A stretch of 42,637 bases of DNA from Chloroflexota bacterium (GCA_018648225.1 JABGRQ010000089.1:1-42637); one strand, 5' to 3'. Counted from the first letter of the stretch, positions 31,643 to 38,739 are shown. Notes: generated by a model from the letters alone, not told the origin. Program-made: numbers and translations.

Positions 31643-31958
31643 CGTGAAGATGCGCACATTAAACAGGGTGATGGCCCAAAATGAAAAAAAATTTTTATTT
31701 CGCTTATACCCCCAAACAAAGTGCGCATCTTCACGGGAGTGAATTGTTGATGAAATGTAACAATGTTTCACAATATACCCACAACTATTTGACAATAAAA
31801 CCGCTATCTATGCGCAAATTATACGAGAATAACAGCGCACTTCACACGTTGTGTAGTTTCTTTATGTTTTTTTCCATAAATTTTAAATAGCCTGTGAAGA
31901 TTGATTTCGTAAAGTGTGCATAATGTGCGCTCAAAGTGCGCAAAAACAAGGGAAAATA
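31643..31958 (+). other. AT-rich region with inverted and direct repeats (candidate origin)
   Basis: Directly after the primase-helicase stop, CGTGAAGATGCGCAC (31643-31657) is repeated inverted and perfectly at 31721-31735, with an A8T5 run between them. GTGAAGAT recurs at about 31893, and GTGCGC recurs twice just before 31950. The region is strongly AT-rich and has no convincing gene (a 69-aa frame at 31681 has no ribosome-binding site). Repeats plus AT-rich DNA next to a replication gene suit an origin. A regulatory hairpin is the alternative. Confidence 0.45.
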
Positions 31959-32159
31959 ATGAAAAATATCGACAAAATGAACCGAAGATTGACCAAAATG
32001 GCAAATAATTATCTTTATACCGATATTGTGAAGGCTTTTGGCTCTATTGGTATCGAATTACCAGCAGAATCTCACAAAAAAGATGAATATTTTCAGCTCA
32101 ATGATTCGCAGTTATCGCAAGTTGAGCAATATCTGGAAACCCAATGCCCAAAAAAATGA
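31959..32159 (+). CDS. Small unknown protein, 66 aa
   Basis: I choose ATG 31959, with AGGGA about 8 bases upstream. The product is helical and charged (MNRRLTKMANNYLYTDIVKA start region), without known motif. It opens a run of small genes that overlap end to end up to 36325, suggesting a single early operon. The last 16 bases overlap the next gene. Confidence 0.6.
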   Translation: MKNIDKMNRRLTKMANNYLYTDIVKAFGSIGIELPAESHKKDEYFQLNDSQLSQVEQYLETQCPKK

Positions 32160-32395
32160 GTGTTGATGAGATGGGCGATGAAATTAACCGCCTGAAATTT
32201 GTGCTGCACTATTGGCGGGAGCTGGCCCGGCGGTTGCTGGATGCGCTGCGGGTGTATGCGGCGCATGAGAATTGGCGCACGGTGTATGACGATGGGGAGC
32301 AGGTGCGGCGGATGTGGGTGGGGCCGGGCGAAGGGCCTGCCCTGGCTGAGACGGCTGTGCAGGGTGCCGACCGGGATTTGGATGGTATTGAGTGA
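32144..32395 (+). CDS. Small unknown protein, 83 aa
   Basis: Starts 16 bases inside the previous gene and ends overlapping the next start (ATGA). The first half is an amphipathic helix with a Leu/Arg heptad-like pattern (INRLKFVLHYWRELARRLLD). The rest is acidic with YDDGEQVRRMW and a Gly/Pro turn. Unknown function. Confidence 0.6.
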   Translation: MPKKMSVDEMGDEINRLKFVLHYWRELARRLLDALRVYAAHENWRTVYDDGEQVRRMWVGPGEGPALAETAVQGADRDLDGIE

Positions 32396-32688
32396 TGAGT
32401 GGTATCAAAGCTCCTGAGGTTATGCGAACGGATGTGCTGTATTCGGCGGTGGGGGTAGCGGTGGCGTATGCTGTGCTGATGCCGTTGTTGGAGGCTGGCG
32501 TGGACGTGGTGCTGAATGAGCGCCTTTCGAACGGGATGTGCAACCTGGCGGTGATGCGGCGGGATGGGCCACTGAGCGCCGATAAGATTCGGCGGGAGCT
32601 GGGGATCGATGCCCAGCAGGTGACCGGGAAACTCAAAAATGGCGGTACGTTTATACATTTGTTCTGGAAAACGAGCGAAACGGAGTGA
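32395..32688 (+). CDS. Unknown protein with winged-helix-like C-terminus, 97 aa
   Basis: ATG 32395 overlaps the previous stop. A hydrophobic segment (residues ~14-30, YSAVGVAVAYAVLMPLL) may be a buried helix. Residues ~50-90 (MRRDGPLSADKIRRELGIDA, then VTGKLKNGGTFIHLFW) read like a small DNA-binding winged helix. No family assigned. Confidence 0.55.
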   Translation: MSGIKAPEVMRTDVLYSAVGVAVAYAVLMPLLEAGVDVVLNERLSNGMCNLAVMRRDGPLSADKIRRELGIDAQQVTGKLKNGGTFIHLFWKTSETE

Positions 32689-32924
32689 TGACGATGGAGA
32701 TTGGGATGCTGTGGTTTGATAACGACCAGCAACGCCCGCTGGTGGATAAAGTGAAACGGGCGGGGGTGTATTATGCCCGGAAGTACGGGGCCACGCCGAC
32801 GGTGTGTTTTGTGCATCCCGGTATGCTGGCGGATGCTGTAAAGGCTGTGGACGGGATGGCGCTGCGCGCCAGTCAGACGTTATTGCCGAATCATTTTTGG
32901 ATTGGAGTGAGCGATGGTAGCTAA
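32688..32924 (+). CDS. Small unknown protein, 78 aa
   Basis: ATG 32688 overlaps the previous stop (TGATG), and 32694 is a possible alternative. The sequence (WFDNDQQRPLVDKVKRAGVYY, then TPTVCFVHPGML) alternates strands and helices like a compact alpha/beta protein of the type found in phage accessory operons. I cannot assign a function. Confidence 0.6.
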   Translation: MTMEIGMLWFDNDQQRPLVDKVKRAGVYYARKYGATPTVCFVHPGMLADAVKAVDGMALRASQTLLPNHFWIGVSDGS

Positions 32925-33261
32925 TCGAAATGGGAATGGTCTCTCGTTGTTTCGGGCACGGATTAAGCCGGGCGGGGTGCGCTCGGATGTGATGGCACGG
33001 CGGGCGTATAGCTGGTTTATGCGGCTGGAGCCTGAGGCGCAGGAGCTGGTGGCAAGCCATGTGTATTTGATGATCGATAAGGAGGTGCGCAATTTTAAGG
33101 AGCAGAGTGCGCTGGTGGTGATTTATTGCCTGAACCGGTATTTGGAGAAGGTGGAGATTGAGCGGCGCCTGGAGCCGGGGCGGTTGGGGGCGGAGGTGAT
33201 GCGGGCGGCGGAGGAGGGTGGCCGGTTGAAGGTTAAAGGTGAAAGGTTGGGTGGTTCGTGA
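32914..33261 (+). CDS. Basic unknown protein, 115 aa
   Basis: Starts 11 bases before the end of the previous gene. Residues ~28-95 form helices with RRAYSWFMRLEPEAQELVA and VVIYCLNRYLEKVEIERRL. The C-terminus is basic and low in complexity. It could be a DNA- or membrane-associated regulator, but there is no diagnostic motif. Stop overlaps the next start. Confidence 0.55.
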   Translation: MVANRNGNGLSLFRARIKPGGVRSDVMARRAYSWFMRLEPEAQELVASHVYLMIDKEVRNFKEQSALVVIYCLNRYLEKVEIERRLEPGRLGAEVMRAAEEGGRLKVKGERLGGS

Positions 33262-34028
33262 TGAACGGTGCTGGACGGCGTGTAAATGGGTTTATTGAGG
33301 GGCTTGCCGATGTGGCGGCGGCGCTGGGGCCGTTGCTGGCACCGCTGCCGAGCGTGTATATTGCCTGGCTGCACATGACGCAGATTATGCTGTGGGATCC
33401 GTGGATGGCGGGCGTGATTGGGGCCGGGGTTGAAATGTTGGGCTTTGCGACGGTGGAAACGGGTGTGCGCTTTTGGCGCAGGAATAAGGAGAAAGATGAT
33501 GCGCAGGAGCCGCTGGCGCTGGTGGTGGGTGTGGGCGTGTTTTACCTGGTTGTGATTACGCTATCGAATGTGATTATTGCGCCGGAGGCCGGTGCGGTGA
33601 AGGTTTATAAGGGTTTGTTGAGCCTGTTGCCGGTGGTGGGTGCGGTGACGGTGGCGGTGCGGTCGCAGAGCACGCGCATGGAACGCGAGGCGCGCGCTAC
33701 CCGAGATGATGCCGCCCGGCAGCGACGCGAGACGAATGCGATTAAGCGCCAGTATGAACATGAGCGGAAACTGGCCGAAATTGAGTTGCGGAAAGCTGAA
33801 CTGGTCGCGCAGAAAACGGCGGAAACTGACGGCAAGGACGCGGCGATTTTCGGCGAATGGCGGACATGGCACGATGTACCGGCGGAATGGAAGCGGAAAC
33901 TGGCCGGTAAGAGTACGAAAGAGATTCAGCGACTTACTGGCAAGCCGGAAAGGACGAGCTACAACTGGTCTGTGTATGCCAAGAGAGATTATTTGGTGGT
34001 GAGTGAGAATGGGAGCGGGCGGCGTTGA
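33261..34028 (+). CDS. Membrane protein with coiled coil and HTH-like C-terminus
   Basis: Residues ~20-40, 48-68, 90-112 and 118-138 are hydrophobic enough for three or four membrane spans. Then comes a long charged coiled coil (residues ~140-200, rich in R, E and A with heptads), and residues ~215-245 (WKRKLAGKSTKEIQRLTGKP, then YNWSVYA) look like a helix-turn-helix. A membrane-tethered DNA-binding protein would be unusual for a phage. It might tether phage DNA, act in partition or sense the envelope. The domains are read from sequence; the role is inference. Confidence 0.55.
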   Translation: MNGAGRRVNGFIEGLADVAAALGPLLAPLPSVYIAWLHMTQIMLWDPWMAGVIGAGVEMLGFATVETGVRFWRRNKEKDDAQEPLALVVGVGVFYLVVITLSNVIIAPEAGAVKVYKGLLSLLPVVGAVTVAVRSQSTRMEREARATRDDAARQRRETNAIKRQYEHERKLAEIELRKAELVAQKTAETDGKDAAIFGEWRTWHDVPAEWKRKLAGKSTKEIQRLTGKPERTSYNWSVYAKRDYLVVSENGSGRR

Positions 34029-34273
34029 TACGTGCGTGGAGGTGTGCACAGGGACACGCTTTGGGGGGGCTGGTGTATCACAGCGGGGTGTGGGCGTTGT
34101 ATTTGTTTCGCACGGCGCAGGTGATGAACGGGCAGCAGGGGTGGGCGGCGCAGGAGTTGCTGGATTTGCCGCTGATGGGTGGGCCGTTGGTGGGTACGTT
34201 TTATGAGATTGAGTGTTCGATATGTGGCGAGAAAAGGAGCTGGTATGAAGACGCGAAGCGGAAAAGTGGTTAG
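34025..34273 (+). CDS. Small Cys-rich protein, 82 aa
   Basis: The TTG start overlaps the previous stop (TTGA), a coupling seen throughout this operon. Residues 7-11 (CAQGH) and a late CSICGEK (residues ~67-73) provide Cys/His ligands for a possible zinc site around a hydrophobic middle (GVWALYLF). Function unknown. Confidence 0.5.
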   Translation: MIRAWRCAQGHALGGLVYHSGVWALYLFRTAQVMNGQQGWAAQELLDLPLMGGPLVGTFYEIECSICGEKRSWYEDAKRKSG

Positions 34274-34445
34274 CAGGCAGCGCGGTGACATCAACTCTCC
34301 TGAGCTGATGTGCGCCTGGGTCGCGGATGATGATCCCCAGCGCGAGAGTTTTGGGATGGCGTTTTTATCGCTGTTGCTGACGCTGGGCCTGGCGGTGGGT
34401 ACGTTTGTGTTGATGATTATTGCAGTTGCGTTTTTTGGAGGCTAA
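34245..34445 (+). CDS. Small membrane protein, 66 aa
   Basis: ATG 34245 has AAAGGAG at good spacing. The N-terminal half is encoded by mini-repeat E and its flanks (CAWVADDDPQRE), and a strong membrane span (residues ~39-62) follows. An internal ATG at 34356 would give only the 29-residue membrane segment and is equally placed after the GAGAG of the mini-repeat, so both products may exist. Confidence 0.5.
   Translation: MKTRSGKVVSRQRGDINSPELMCAWVADDDPQRESFGMAFLSLLLTLGLAVGTFVLMIIAVAFFGG
34288..34346 (+). repeat. Double-hairpin mini-repeat, copy E
   Basis: ACATCA (34288-34293) pairs with TGATGT (34306-34311), then GCGCCTGGG (34312-34320) pairs with CCCAGCGC (34336-34343). The second part is 31/38 identical to copy A. 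This copy lies 20 kb from the others, in a different operon. Confidence 0.72.
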
Positions 34446-34446
34446 G

Positions 34447-34590
34447 GTGAAGAATTTTGCGAGCACGTTGCTGATAAACCTGATTTATGATGTGTATTTG
34501 CCCGCATTGATTTTGGTTGGGCTGGCGGCGCTGCCCCTGGCGGTGGTGGCGGTGGGTGTGTTTTGGTTGTATCGGGGGAAAATGCGATGA
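34447..34590 (+). CDS. Single-span membrane protein, 47 aa
   Basis: GTG 34447 has GGAGG at 34437-34441, optimally placed. The protein is nearly all hydrophobic from residue ~14 to ~42 (LPALILVGLAALPLAVVAVG) and ends with a basic tail (YRGKMR), predicting an N-out/C-in span. Its stop overlaps the next start (ATGA). Unknown function. Confidence 0.6.
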   Translation: MKNFASTLLINLIYDVYLPALILVGLAALPLAVVAVGVFWLYRGKMR

Positions 34591-35540
34591 TTATGCCGGG
34601 GGAGATGGCGCGGGCTTTGCTGGAGCGGATTTTTGCTCGCCTGGCGGTTGTTTTTATGGTGGCGATGGCGGTGTTGCTGGTGTTGTATGGCGGCTGGATG
34701 TGGTTGACGGGGGAGGGGCAGACGCCATCATCTGGCATGGGTAGCCATGAGACGGCTACCCTGCGCGAGTTGCAGGTTTCGGTTACTCTATCCCCCACGG
34801 AGCCAGCGATTGTGGCTCCGGTATTGGTCGCCAGTGTTACCGCACAACCTACGGGCACCACTTATACCCCATATCCCACTTATACCCCATATCCCACATT
34901 TACGGCGTTGCCCACTTATACGCCGGTCCCCACCGAGCAGGGTCCGCTGCCTTCGCTTTCTCCACTGCCTTCGGCAACTCTGGATTATGTGGCCTTGATG
35001 CAAGCAAATTTGGATGAGATGCACAAGGATGCGTCGGCGGAGCGGGCACGGGCTGATGCGGATGCGGCGATGTGGCGCGAGGTGTGGCGTTGGGGGTGTT
35101 TGGCGGGGCTGGCGCCGGTGGCGGTTTTGTTGACGGGACTGGTGGCCTTGGCGTTGCGCAAGATGGCGCAGGGCGACGGCCCAATGGTGGAGGAGGAAGC
35201 GGAAGAAGCTGAGGAAGCGTCGGGGCCGGAGCGGGTGCGCCTGGAAGTGAAGACGAATGGGGGCAAGTCTTTGTTGTGGCACCGTTACCCGGTGGATAAG
35301 CGCGTGCTGAGGCAGTGGATACGAGTGGCGTTGAACGGCGGCAGCATTGCAATTGGCAATTGGACAGGCTCGAATAAGCCGTTTACGCGGGGCAGTTACG
35401 AGAAGTTTGTTGATTATTGGATGACGGCGGGCGTTTTGATGGATAAATACCCGGGCGTTGAGAATTCGGAGCGGGTGCTGACGGAGGGGGGCGCAACGGC
35501 ACTACAGGCGGTTTTGACACAGGATTTTGGGTATGTATAG
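34587..35540 (+). CDS. Bitopic membrane protein with Thr/Pro/Tyr stalk, 317 aa
   Basis: The order is: N-terminal membrane span (residues ~15-36), a short exposed region, a stalk of TPYPT-type repeats (residues ~91-116, PTGTTYTPYP then TYTPYPT), an acidic coiled segment (residues ~137-160), a second span (GLAPVAVLLTGLVALAL, residues ~164-180), an E-rich linker and a soluble C-terminal domain (residues ~220-317). Stalks of this composition are common in surface proteins of Chloroflexota. It could be a virion-independent surface protein or exclusion factor. The function is not known. Confidence 0.6.
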   Translation: MIMPGEMARALLERIFARLAVVFMVAMAVLLVLYGGWMWLTGEGQTPSSGMGSHETATLRELQVSVTLSPTEPAIVAPVLVASVTAQPTGTTYTPYPTYTPYPTFTALPTYTPVPTEQGPLPSLSPLPSATLDYVALMQANLDEMHKDASAERARADADAAMWREVWRWGCLAGLAPVAVLLTGLVALALRKMAQGDGPMVEEEAEEAEEASGPERVRLEVKTNGGKSLLWHRYPVDKRVLRQWIRVALNGGSIAIGNWTGSNKPFTRGSYEKFVDYWMTAGVLMDKYPGVENSERVLTEGGATALQAVLTQDFGYV

Positions 35541-35628
35541 GTATGTATGCGTGTGTATGTATGGACGGATGTGCATTTTGGGGCTGCACAGGCGGAGGGG
35601 GAGGTGGGTTGGGCGTGTTAAGATGCTC

Positions 35629-35657
35629 TTGACCGCGTGGTTGAGTTCTGCTATACT
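35629..35657 (+). promoter_or_regulatory. Promoter of leader RNA 2 (integrase operon)
   Basis: TTGACC (35629-35634), a 17-base spacer and TATACT (35652-35657). It has the same -10 and spacer as the promoter of leader RNA 1. The transcript would begin near 35664, at the first repeat of the leader. Confidence 0.72.
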
Positions 35658-35663
35658 GAATCT

Positions 35664-35850
35664 TGAACCGGTCAGTTCACTTTTACGGATGGGCTTTTTG
35701 TTGCCTGACGTACACTTACAATCAAATAACCATTGTACGAAGAGCGCCCGCTCTGAGTATCGCAAAAGGCCCATCGTAAGAACTGACCGGTTCCCGATAG
35801 GTGCTAGCGGTATTTGGAGCGGGCGCTCTTCGTTAAAGGAACCGGTCAAA
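35664..35850 (+). ncRNA. Switch-like leader RNA 2 (x-x'-x'' type) ahead of the intI operon
   Basis: x GAACCGGTCAGTTC (35665-35678) and x' GAACTGACCGGTTC (35780-35793) are perfect 14-bp inverted repeats, with ACGGATGGGCTTTT (35685) and AAAAGGCCCATCGT (35764) extending the stem. x'' GGAACCGGTCA (35838-35848) contains the ribosome-binding site and is complementary to x' over 11 bases. In the loop, ACGAAGAGCGCCCGCTC (35737-35753) is perfectly complementary over 17 bases to 35817-35833, between x' and x''. Pairing x:x' leaves the ribosome-binding site free, whereas x':x'' blocks it. The 17-bp pairing crosses the first and makes a pseudoknot or a competing fold. The same topology is found in leader RNA 1. 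Confidence 0.72.
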
Positions 35851-36009
35851 ATGAACAGACTGTATGAATTTATGGCGAAGATGGTGTTGCGTCGGTTTGG
35901 GCGCTTTGCGTCGGAGATTACGCTGGCGTGGTTGGCGCAGTATGATTATTTGATGGTGACGGAAGCCGATTTGAAATGGATGACGGCGGGGGCTGGCGAT
36001 GCCGCCTAA
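35851..36009 (+). CDS. Small unknown protein, 52 aa, first gene after leader RNA 2
   Basis: ATG 35851 follows the GGA of x''. The product is helical and amphipathic (MAKMVLRRFGRFASEITLAW), with an acidic end, and could be a small DNA-binding or membrane-surface protein. It overlaps the next gene by 11 bases. Not recognised. Confidence 0.6.
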   Translation: MNRLYEFMAKMVLRRFGRFASEITLAWLAQYDYLMVTEADLKWMTAGAGDAA

Positions 36010-36325
36010 AGGTTTCCCGCGCCCGTGGGCGTGCGATACGTGCCGCACGGCGTTTACACAAAACACGCCGACGCAGTTGTGGTGCGGTGCATGCGCGGAT
36101 GAGCGCAACCGCAAGAGCCGGGGACGCTATGAGCGGCGGCGATCTGGGCGGGTGCGCAGTGTGGAGGTTGGGCGCTCGGGTTGTACCAACTGCAAAGCGC
36201 GGGCGGTGTGCGATGTGGCGCTGTGGACGTTGTTGCCGTTGGTCTGTTCGCCGGGTGGCGAGCAGACGCGGGCGATGGTGCTGGAAAGCCCGGAGTTGGT
36301 GCGGGCGGCACAGGCGAGATGGTGA
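35999..36325 (+). CDS. Zinc-finger-like protein, 108 aa
   Basis: The N-terminal 40 residues carry CDTC (residues 12-15) and CGAC (residues 29-32), spaced as a zinc ribbon, followed by a basic RRR-rich helix, and two more Cys (CTNCKARAVC) appear near residue 62. This composition suits a nucleic-acid-binding protein. The gene overlaps the preceding gene and ends 3 bases before intI, so the three genes are almost certainly one transcript. Function is unknown. It could regulate the switch or the integrase. Confidence 0.6.
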   Translation: MPPKGFPRPWACDTCRTAFTQNTPTQLWCGACADERNRKSRGRYERRRSGRVRSVEVGRSGCTNCKARAVCDVALWTLLPLVCSPGGEQTRAMVLESPELVRAAQARW

Positions 36326-36328
36326 GCG

Positions 36329-37315
36329 ATGACGATTGAAGAACGCATCCGAAACGAAATCCGCACGCGGCATTACTCGCTGAAGACCGAGAAGGCTTAT
36401 GTGCGTTGGTATAAGCGCTTTGTGCGCCATCATCAACTGAGGCATCCCGAGCAGATGGGCAGGCAAGAAATTGGCGAGTTTTTGACGCATCTGGCGGTGG
36501 ATGGGCGCGTGGCGGCGAGTACGCAAAATCAGGCTCTGGCGGCGTTGTTGTTTTTGTACCGCCAGGTGCTGGGGATGGAGATTGGTTATGTGGAGGGGTT
36601 TGCCTATGCCAAACGCGGGAAGCGGCTGCCGGTGGTGCTGAATAAGGCCGATACGGTGGCGGTGCTGGAAAATGTAGCAGGTTCGCCGCAGGATTTGGTG
36701 GCGCATTTGCTGTATGGCTGCGGGATGCGCCTGAGCGAAGCGCTAAGGCTGCGAATCAAGGATGTGGATTTTGGGCGCGGGGTGGTGATTGTGCATGATG
36801 GCAAGGGTCAGAAAGACCGCTCGACGGTGCTACCGCGCGGCCTGTGCGAGTGGATGACTGATCAGATGGTGATTGCACGCAAGTTTCACGAGATTGACCG
36901 GCAGCGAAAGCGTCCCGGGGTGCAGGTTCCGTATGCGTTGGAGCGCAAGAAGCCCACGATTGGCGAGGATTGGGGCTGGTTTTGGGTGTTTCCGGCAGAG
37001 AATGAGTCTGTGGACCCGGTGAGCGGCGTTCAGCGGCGGCACCATATCCATGAGAGCACGGTGCAGAAGGCGGTACGCAGCGCATCCAGGGTGGCTGGTG
37101 TGGTGCAGCGGGTGACTCCGCATGTGTTTCGGCATTGTTTTGCGACGCATTTGCTGGAGGACGGGTATGACATCCGCACGGTGCAGGAGTTGCTGGGGCA
37201 TAAGGATGTGAAGACGACGATGGTTTACACGCATGTGATGCGCCCCGGGGGTGTGGCGGGGGTTGTGAGTCCGTTGGATAATGTCCGGGAGAAGGGTGTT
37301 ATCCGCGGGGAGTAG
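36329..37315 (+). CDS. intI: Integron integrase (IntI), tyrosine recombinase
   Basis: The 328-aa protein matches the integron-integrase subfamily almost end to end: RTRHYSLKTEKAYVRWYKRF, AASTQNQALAALLFLYRQVL and LLYGCGMRLSEALRLRIKDVDF are family hallmarks. The IntI-specific extra segment that reads folded attC DNA is present (residues ~205-227, GEDWGWFWVFP). Catalytic residues: Arg134, Lys159/162, His265-x-x-Arg268, His291 and Tyr300. It cuts attC and attI cores to insert or excise cassettes. It is on the same strand as the cassettes and only 3 bases after the preceding phage gene. Most known intI genes are divergent from their cassettes. Its composition matches the adjacent phage genes. Confidence 0.95.
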   Translation: MTIEERIRNEIRTRHYSLKTEKAYVRWYKRFVRHHQLRHPEQMGRQEIGEFLTHLAVDGRVAASTQNQALAALLFLYRQVLGMEIGYVEGFAYAKRGKRLPVVLNKADTVAVLENVAGSPQDLVAHLLYGCGMRLSEALRLRIKDVDFGRGVVIVHDGKGQKDRSTVLPRGLCEWMTDQMVIARKFHEIDRQRKRPGVQVPYALERKKPTIGEDWGWFWVFPAENESVDPVSGVQRRHHIHESTVQKAVRSASRVAGVVQRVTPHVFRHCFATHLLEDGYDIRTVQELLGHKDVKTTMVYTHVMRPGGVAGVVSPLDNVREKGVIRGE

Positions 37316-37325
37316 GAGAATCGGA

Positions 37326-37332
37326 GTTAGGT
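37326..37332 (+). other. attI-like core site after intI
   Basis: GTTAGGT at 37326-37332 lies 10 bases after the intI stop and fits the core consensus GTTRRRY. It marks the left boundary of the right array. New cassettes would enter between G and TT. Direct-repeat sites flanking it, as in some attI, are not obvious. Confidence 0.7.
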
Positions 37333-38245
37333 GCTTATTTTGAAACACATCATTAGCTTTTCAACCGGCTTATCATCTGCGCTCACGGTTGAGCGCGTTA
37401 TCAATCGCTATGGAAAATCGGCGGTTGAAATCGTATTCATGGATACAAAAATCGAAGACGGAGACAATTACCGCTTCATGGATGATTGCCGCCGCCGTTG
37501 GAATATGCCAATAACAACCCTAGCAGAAGGTCGCACGCCGTATCAGGTTTTTGCGGATCAGTCAATCATAGCAAATCAAAAAATTGCACCTTGCACGTTC
37601 CGATTGAAAATTGAACCGTTTGTTGCATACCTGGAAACAATCAGCGATCCGGTAACAATTCACATTGGCTATGATTTCTCAGAAATTCACCGCTGCGAAG
37701 CTACTACAAAAAACTACAATGCCCGCGGTTGGGATGTTGACTATCCATTACTCTGGAAGCCCATCGAATACCGTAAATATGCGGATGTTGTACGCTACGA
37801 TTGGTGCATTGAGCCACCTAGAATGTACGCGCTAGGCTACACTCACGCTAATTGTGGTGGCGTCTGCGTCAAGCAGGGGCAGGGCGATTGGTTGCGCACT
37901 CTCATAAATTATCCTGAACGATACGCAGAAATTGAAAACTGGGAAACCGCAATGAGAGATCATCCAGTGCGCAAAAATTACGCCATTGTTAGGGATCAGT
38001 CGGGCGGCAATGTATCGCCGCTGCCATTGACGGAACTGCGAGAGCGATACGAAGCCAGTCTGGGCATTGATTTATGCGAACTCGATACTGAATCTGCGTG
38101 TGTTTCGTGCGGGGTTGGTGATTTATCGCATCCGCACCTAACCAAAATTGCATTAGACCGGGCTAGTCGCCCGGATAGGCCGCGGCGCTTTGCGGCCAGT
38201 CAATTCAATATGCCGGGTATTTTTGCAAACCCGCCCGGCAAATGA
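37331..38245 (+). CDS. PAPS-reductase/PP-loop-like cassette protein, 304 aa
   Basis: The N-terminus (HIISFSTGLSSALTV, residues ~6-20) is the PP-loop (SFSTGxxS) of the PAPS-reductase/DndC-like superfamily. Later landmarks are FMDTKIEDGDNY, PCTFRLKIEP and CGGVCVKQG plus CVSCG, Cys pairs that may bind a metal cluster. Family members reduce adenylylated sulfate or activate thio-groups for DNA or tRNA modification. The substrate here is unknown. The GTG start (37331) overlaps the attI core, and TTG 37340 is an alternative. The last ~36 residues are encoded inside the attC site. Confidence 0.72.
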   Translation: MLILKHIISFSTGLSSALTVERVINRYGKSAVEIVFMDTKIEDGDNYRFMDDCRRRWNMPITTLAEGRTPYQVFADQSIIANQKIAPCTFRLKIEPFVAYLETISDPVTIHIGYDFSEIHRCEATTKNYNARGWDVDYPLLWKPIEYRKYADVVRYDWCIEPPRMYALGYTHANCGGVCVKQGQGDWLRTLINYPERYAEIENWETAMRDHPVRKNYAIVRDQSGGNVSPLPLTELRERYEASLGIDLCELDTESACVSCGVGDLSHPHLTKIALDRASRPDRPRRFAASQFNMPGIFANPPGK

Positions 38246-38259
38246 ATAAACCGTTAGGT
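38136..38259 (+). other. attC site (right array, cassette 1)
   Basis: R'' ACCTAAC (38136-38142) and R' GTTAGGT (38253-38259) are perfectly complementary and 124 bp apart. ATTAGaCCGGGC pairs with GCCCGGCAAAT, with an extrahelical A, and additional GC hairpins (CCGGGC/GCCCGG) form the variable end. Confidence 0.88.
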
Positions 38260-38396
38260 TGCTACCTGGGTGGCTGTAACCGCAAGGCCAGATGCCCGGC
38301 CCCGTTGGTAGGCGAGAAACGCAAAGCCGTGACACACTCGCTCACCCAGACAAACGAATGAGAGATTGTCTTGAAAACAGACTGGTTAATGGTTTT

Positions 38397-38425
38397 TGTA
38401 AATCTTGCGCACGAGTGGCATAATA
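38397..38425 (+). promoter_or_regulatory. Possible cassette-borne promoter
   Basis: TTGTAA, a 17-base spacer and CATAAT lie upstream of the gene at 38503, inside a 243-base stretch (38260-38502) that holds no convincing gene. It might let this cassette be expressed from any array position. The match to consensus is fair. Confidence 0.35.
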
Positions 38426-38502
38426 AAATGCACTATTTCCCGTGGTCATTTTGCGCGGTAAATGATTGTGTTTTAGCGAGAAATATAGAAGAAAGGTACG
38501 AC

Positions 38503-38739
38503 ATGAATATTTGCTTATGCGGTACTCAGGCTGGCTATCCACATGATAAGCTCTGTCCATATCCGTTGTATCGTGGCTCGGAGGAACAAGAGCAGCGATG
38601 GTTACACAAATGGAAAGATAAACGCAACCTAACCAGCGGTAGCACAGCGACCAGCCTGTCGGCTGGGGCAAACGTGGCCGCAAAAAGCAAATCAACCGGG
38701 GCAAATGATGTCTCGGAAAATAAATCGGCTGGCGCGTGA
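38503..38739 (+). CDS. Small Cys-containing cassette protein, 78 aa
   Basis: I choose ATG 38503 because GAAAGG stands about 8 bases upstream. An in-frame upstream start at 38371 would extend a poor segment. The core (MNICLCGTQAGYPHDKLCPY) has three Cys and could bind metal. The product continues through the attC site, whose bases encode a repetitive SAGA/STGA-like tail (residues ~43-78) unlikely to be functional. Family unknown. Confidence 0.6.
   Translation: MNICLCGTQAGYPHDKLCPYPLYRGSEEQEQRWLHKWKDKRNLTSGSTATSLSAGANVAAKSKSTGANDVSENKSAGA

Noticed and set aside
31681-31890. 69-aa open frame in the AT-rich region
   Set aside because: No ribosome-binding site, sequence begins in an A/T run and overlaps the inverted repeat; more likely non-coding.
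34860-34930. Short tandem repeats resembling a CRISPR or minisatellite
   Set aside because: They are in-frame codon repeats of the TPYPT stalk in a membrane protein, not spaced repeats.
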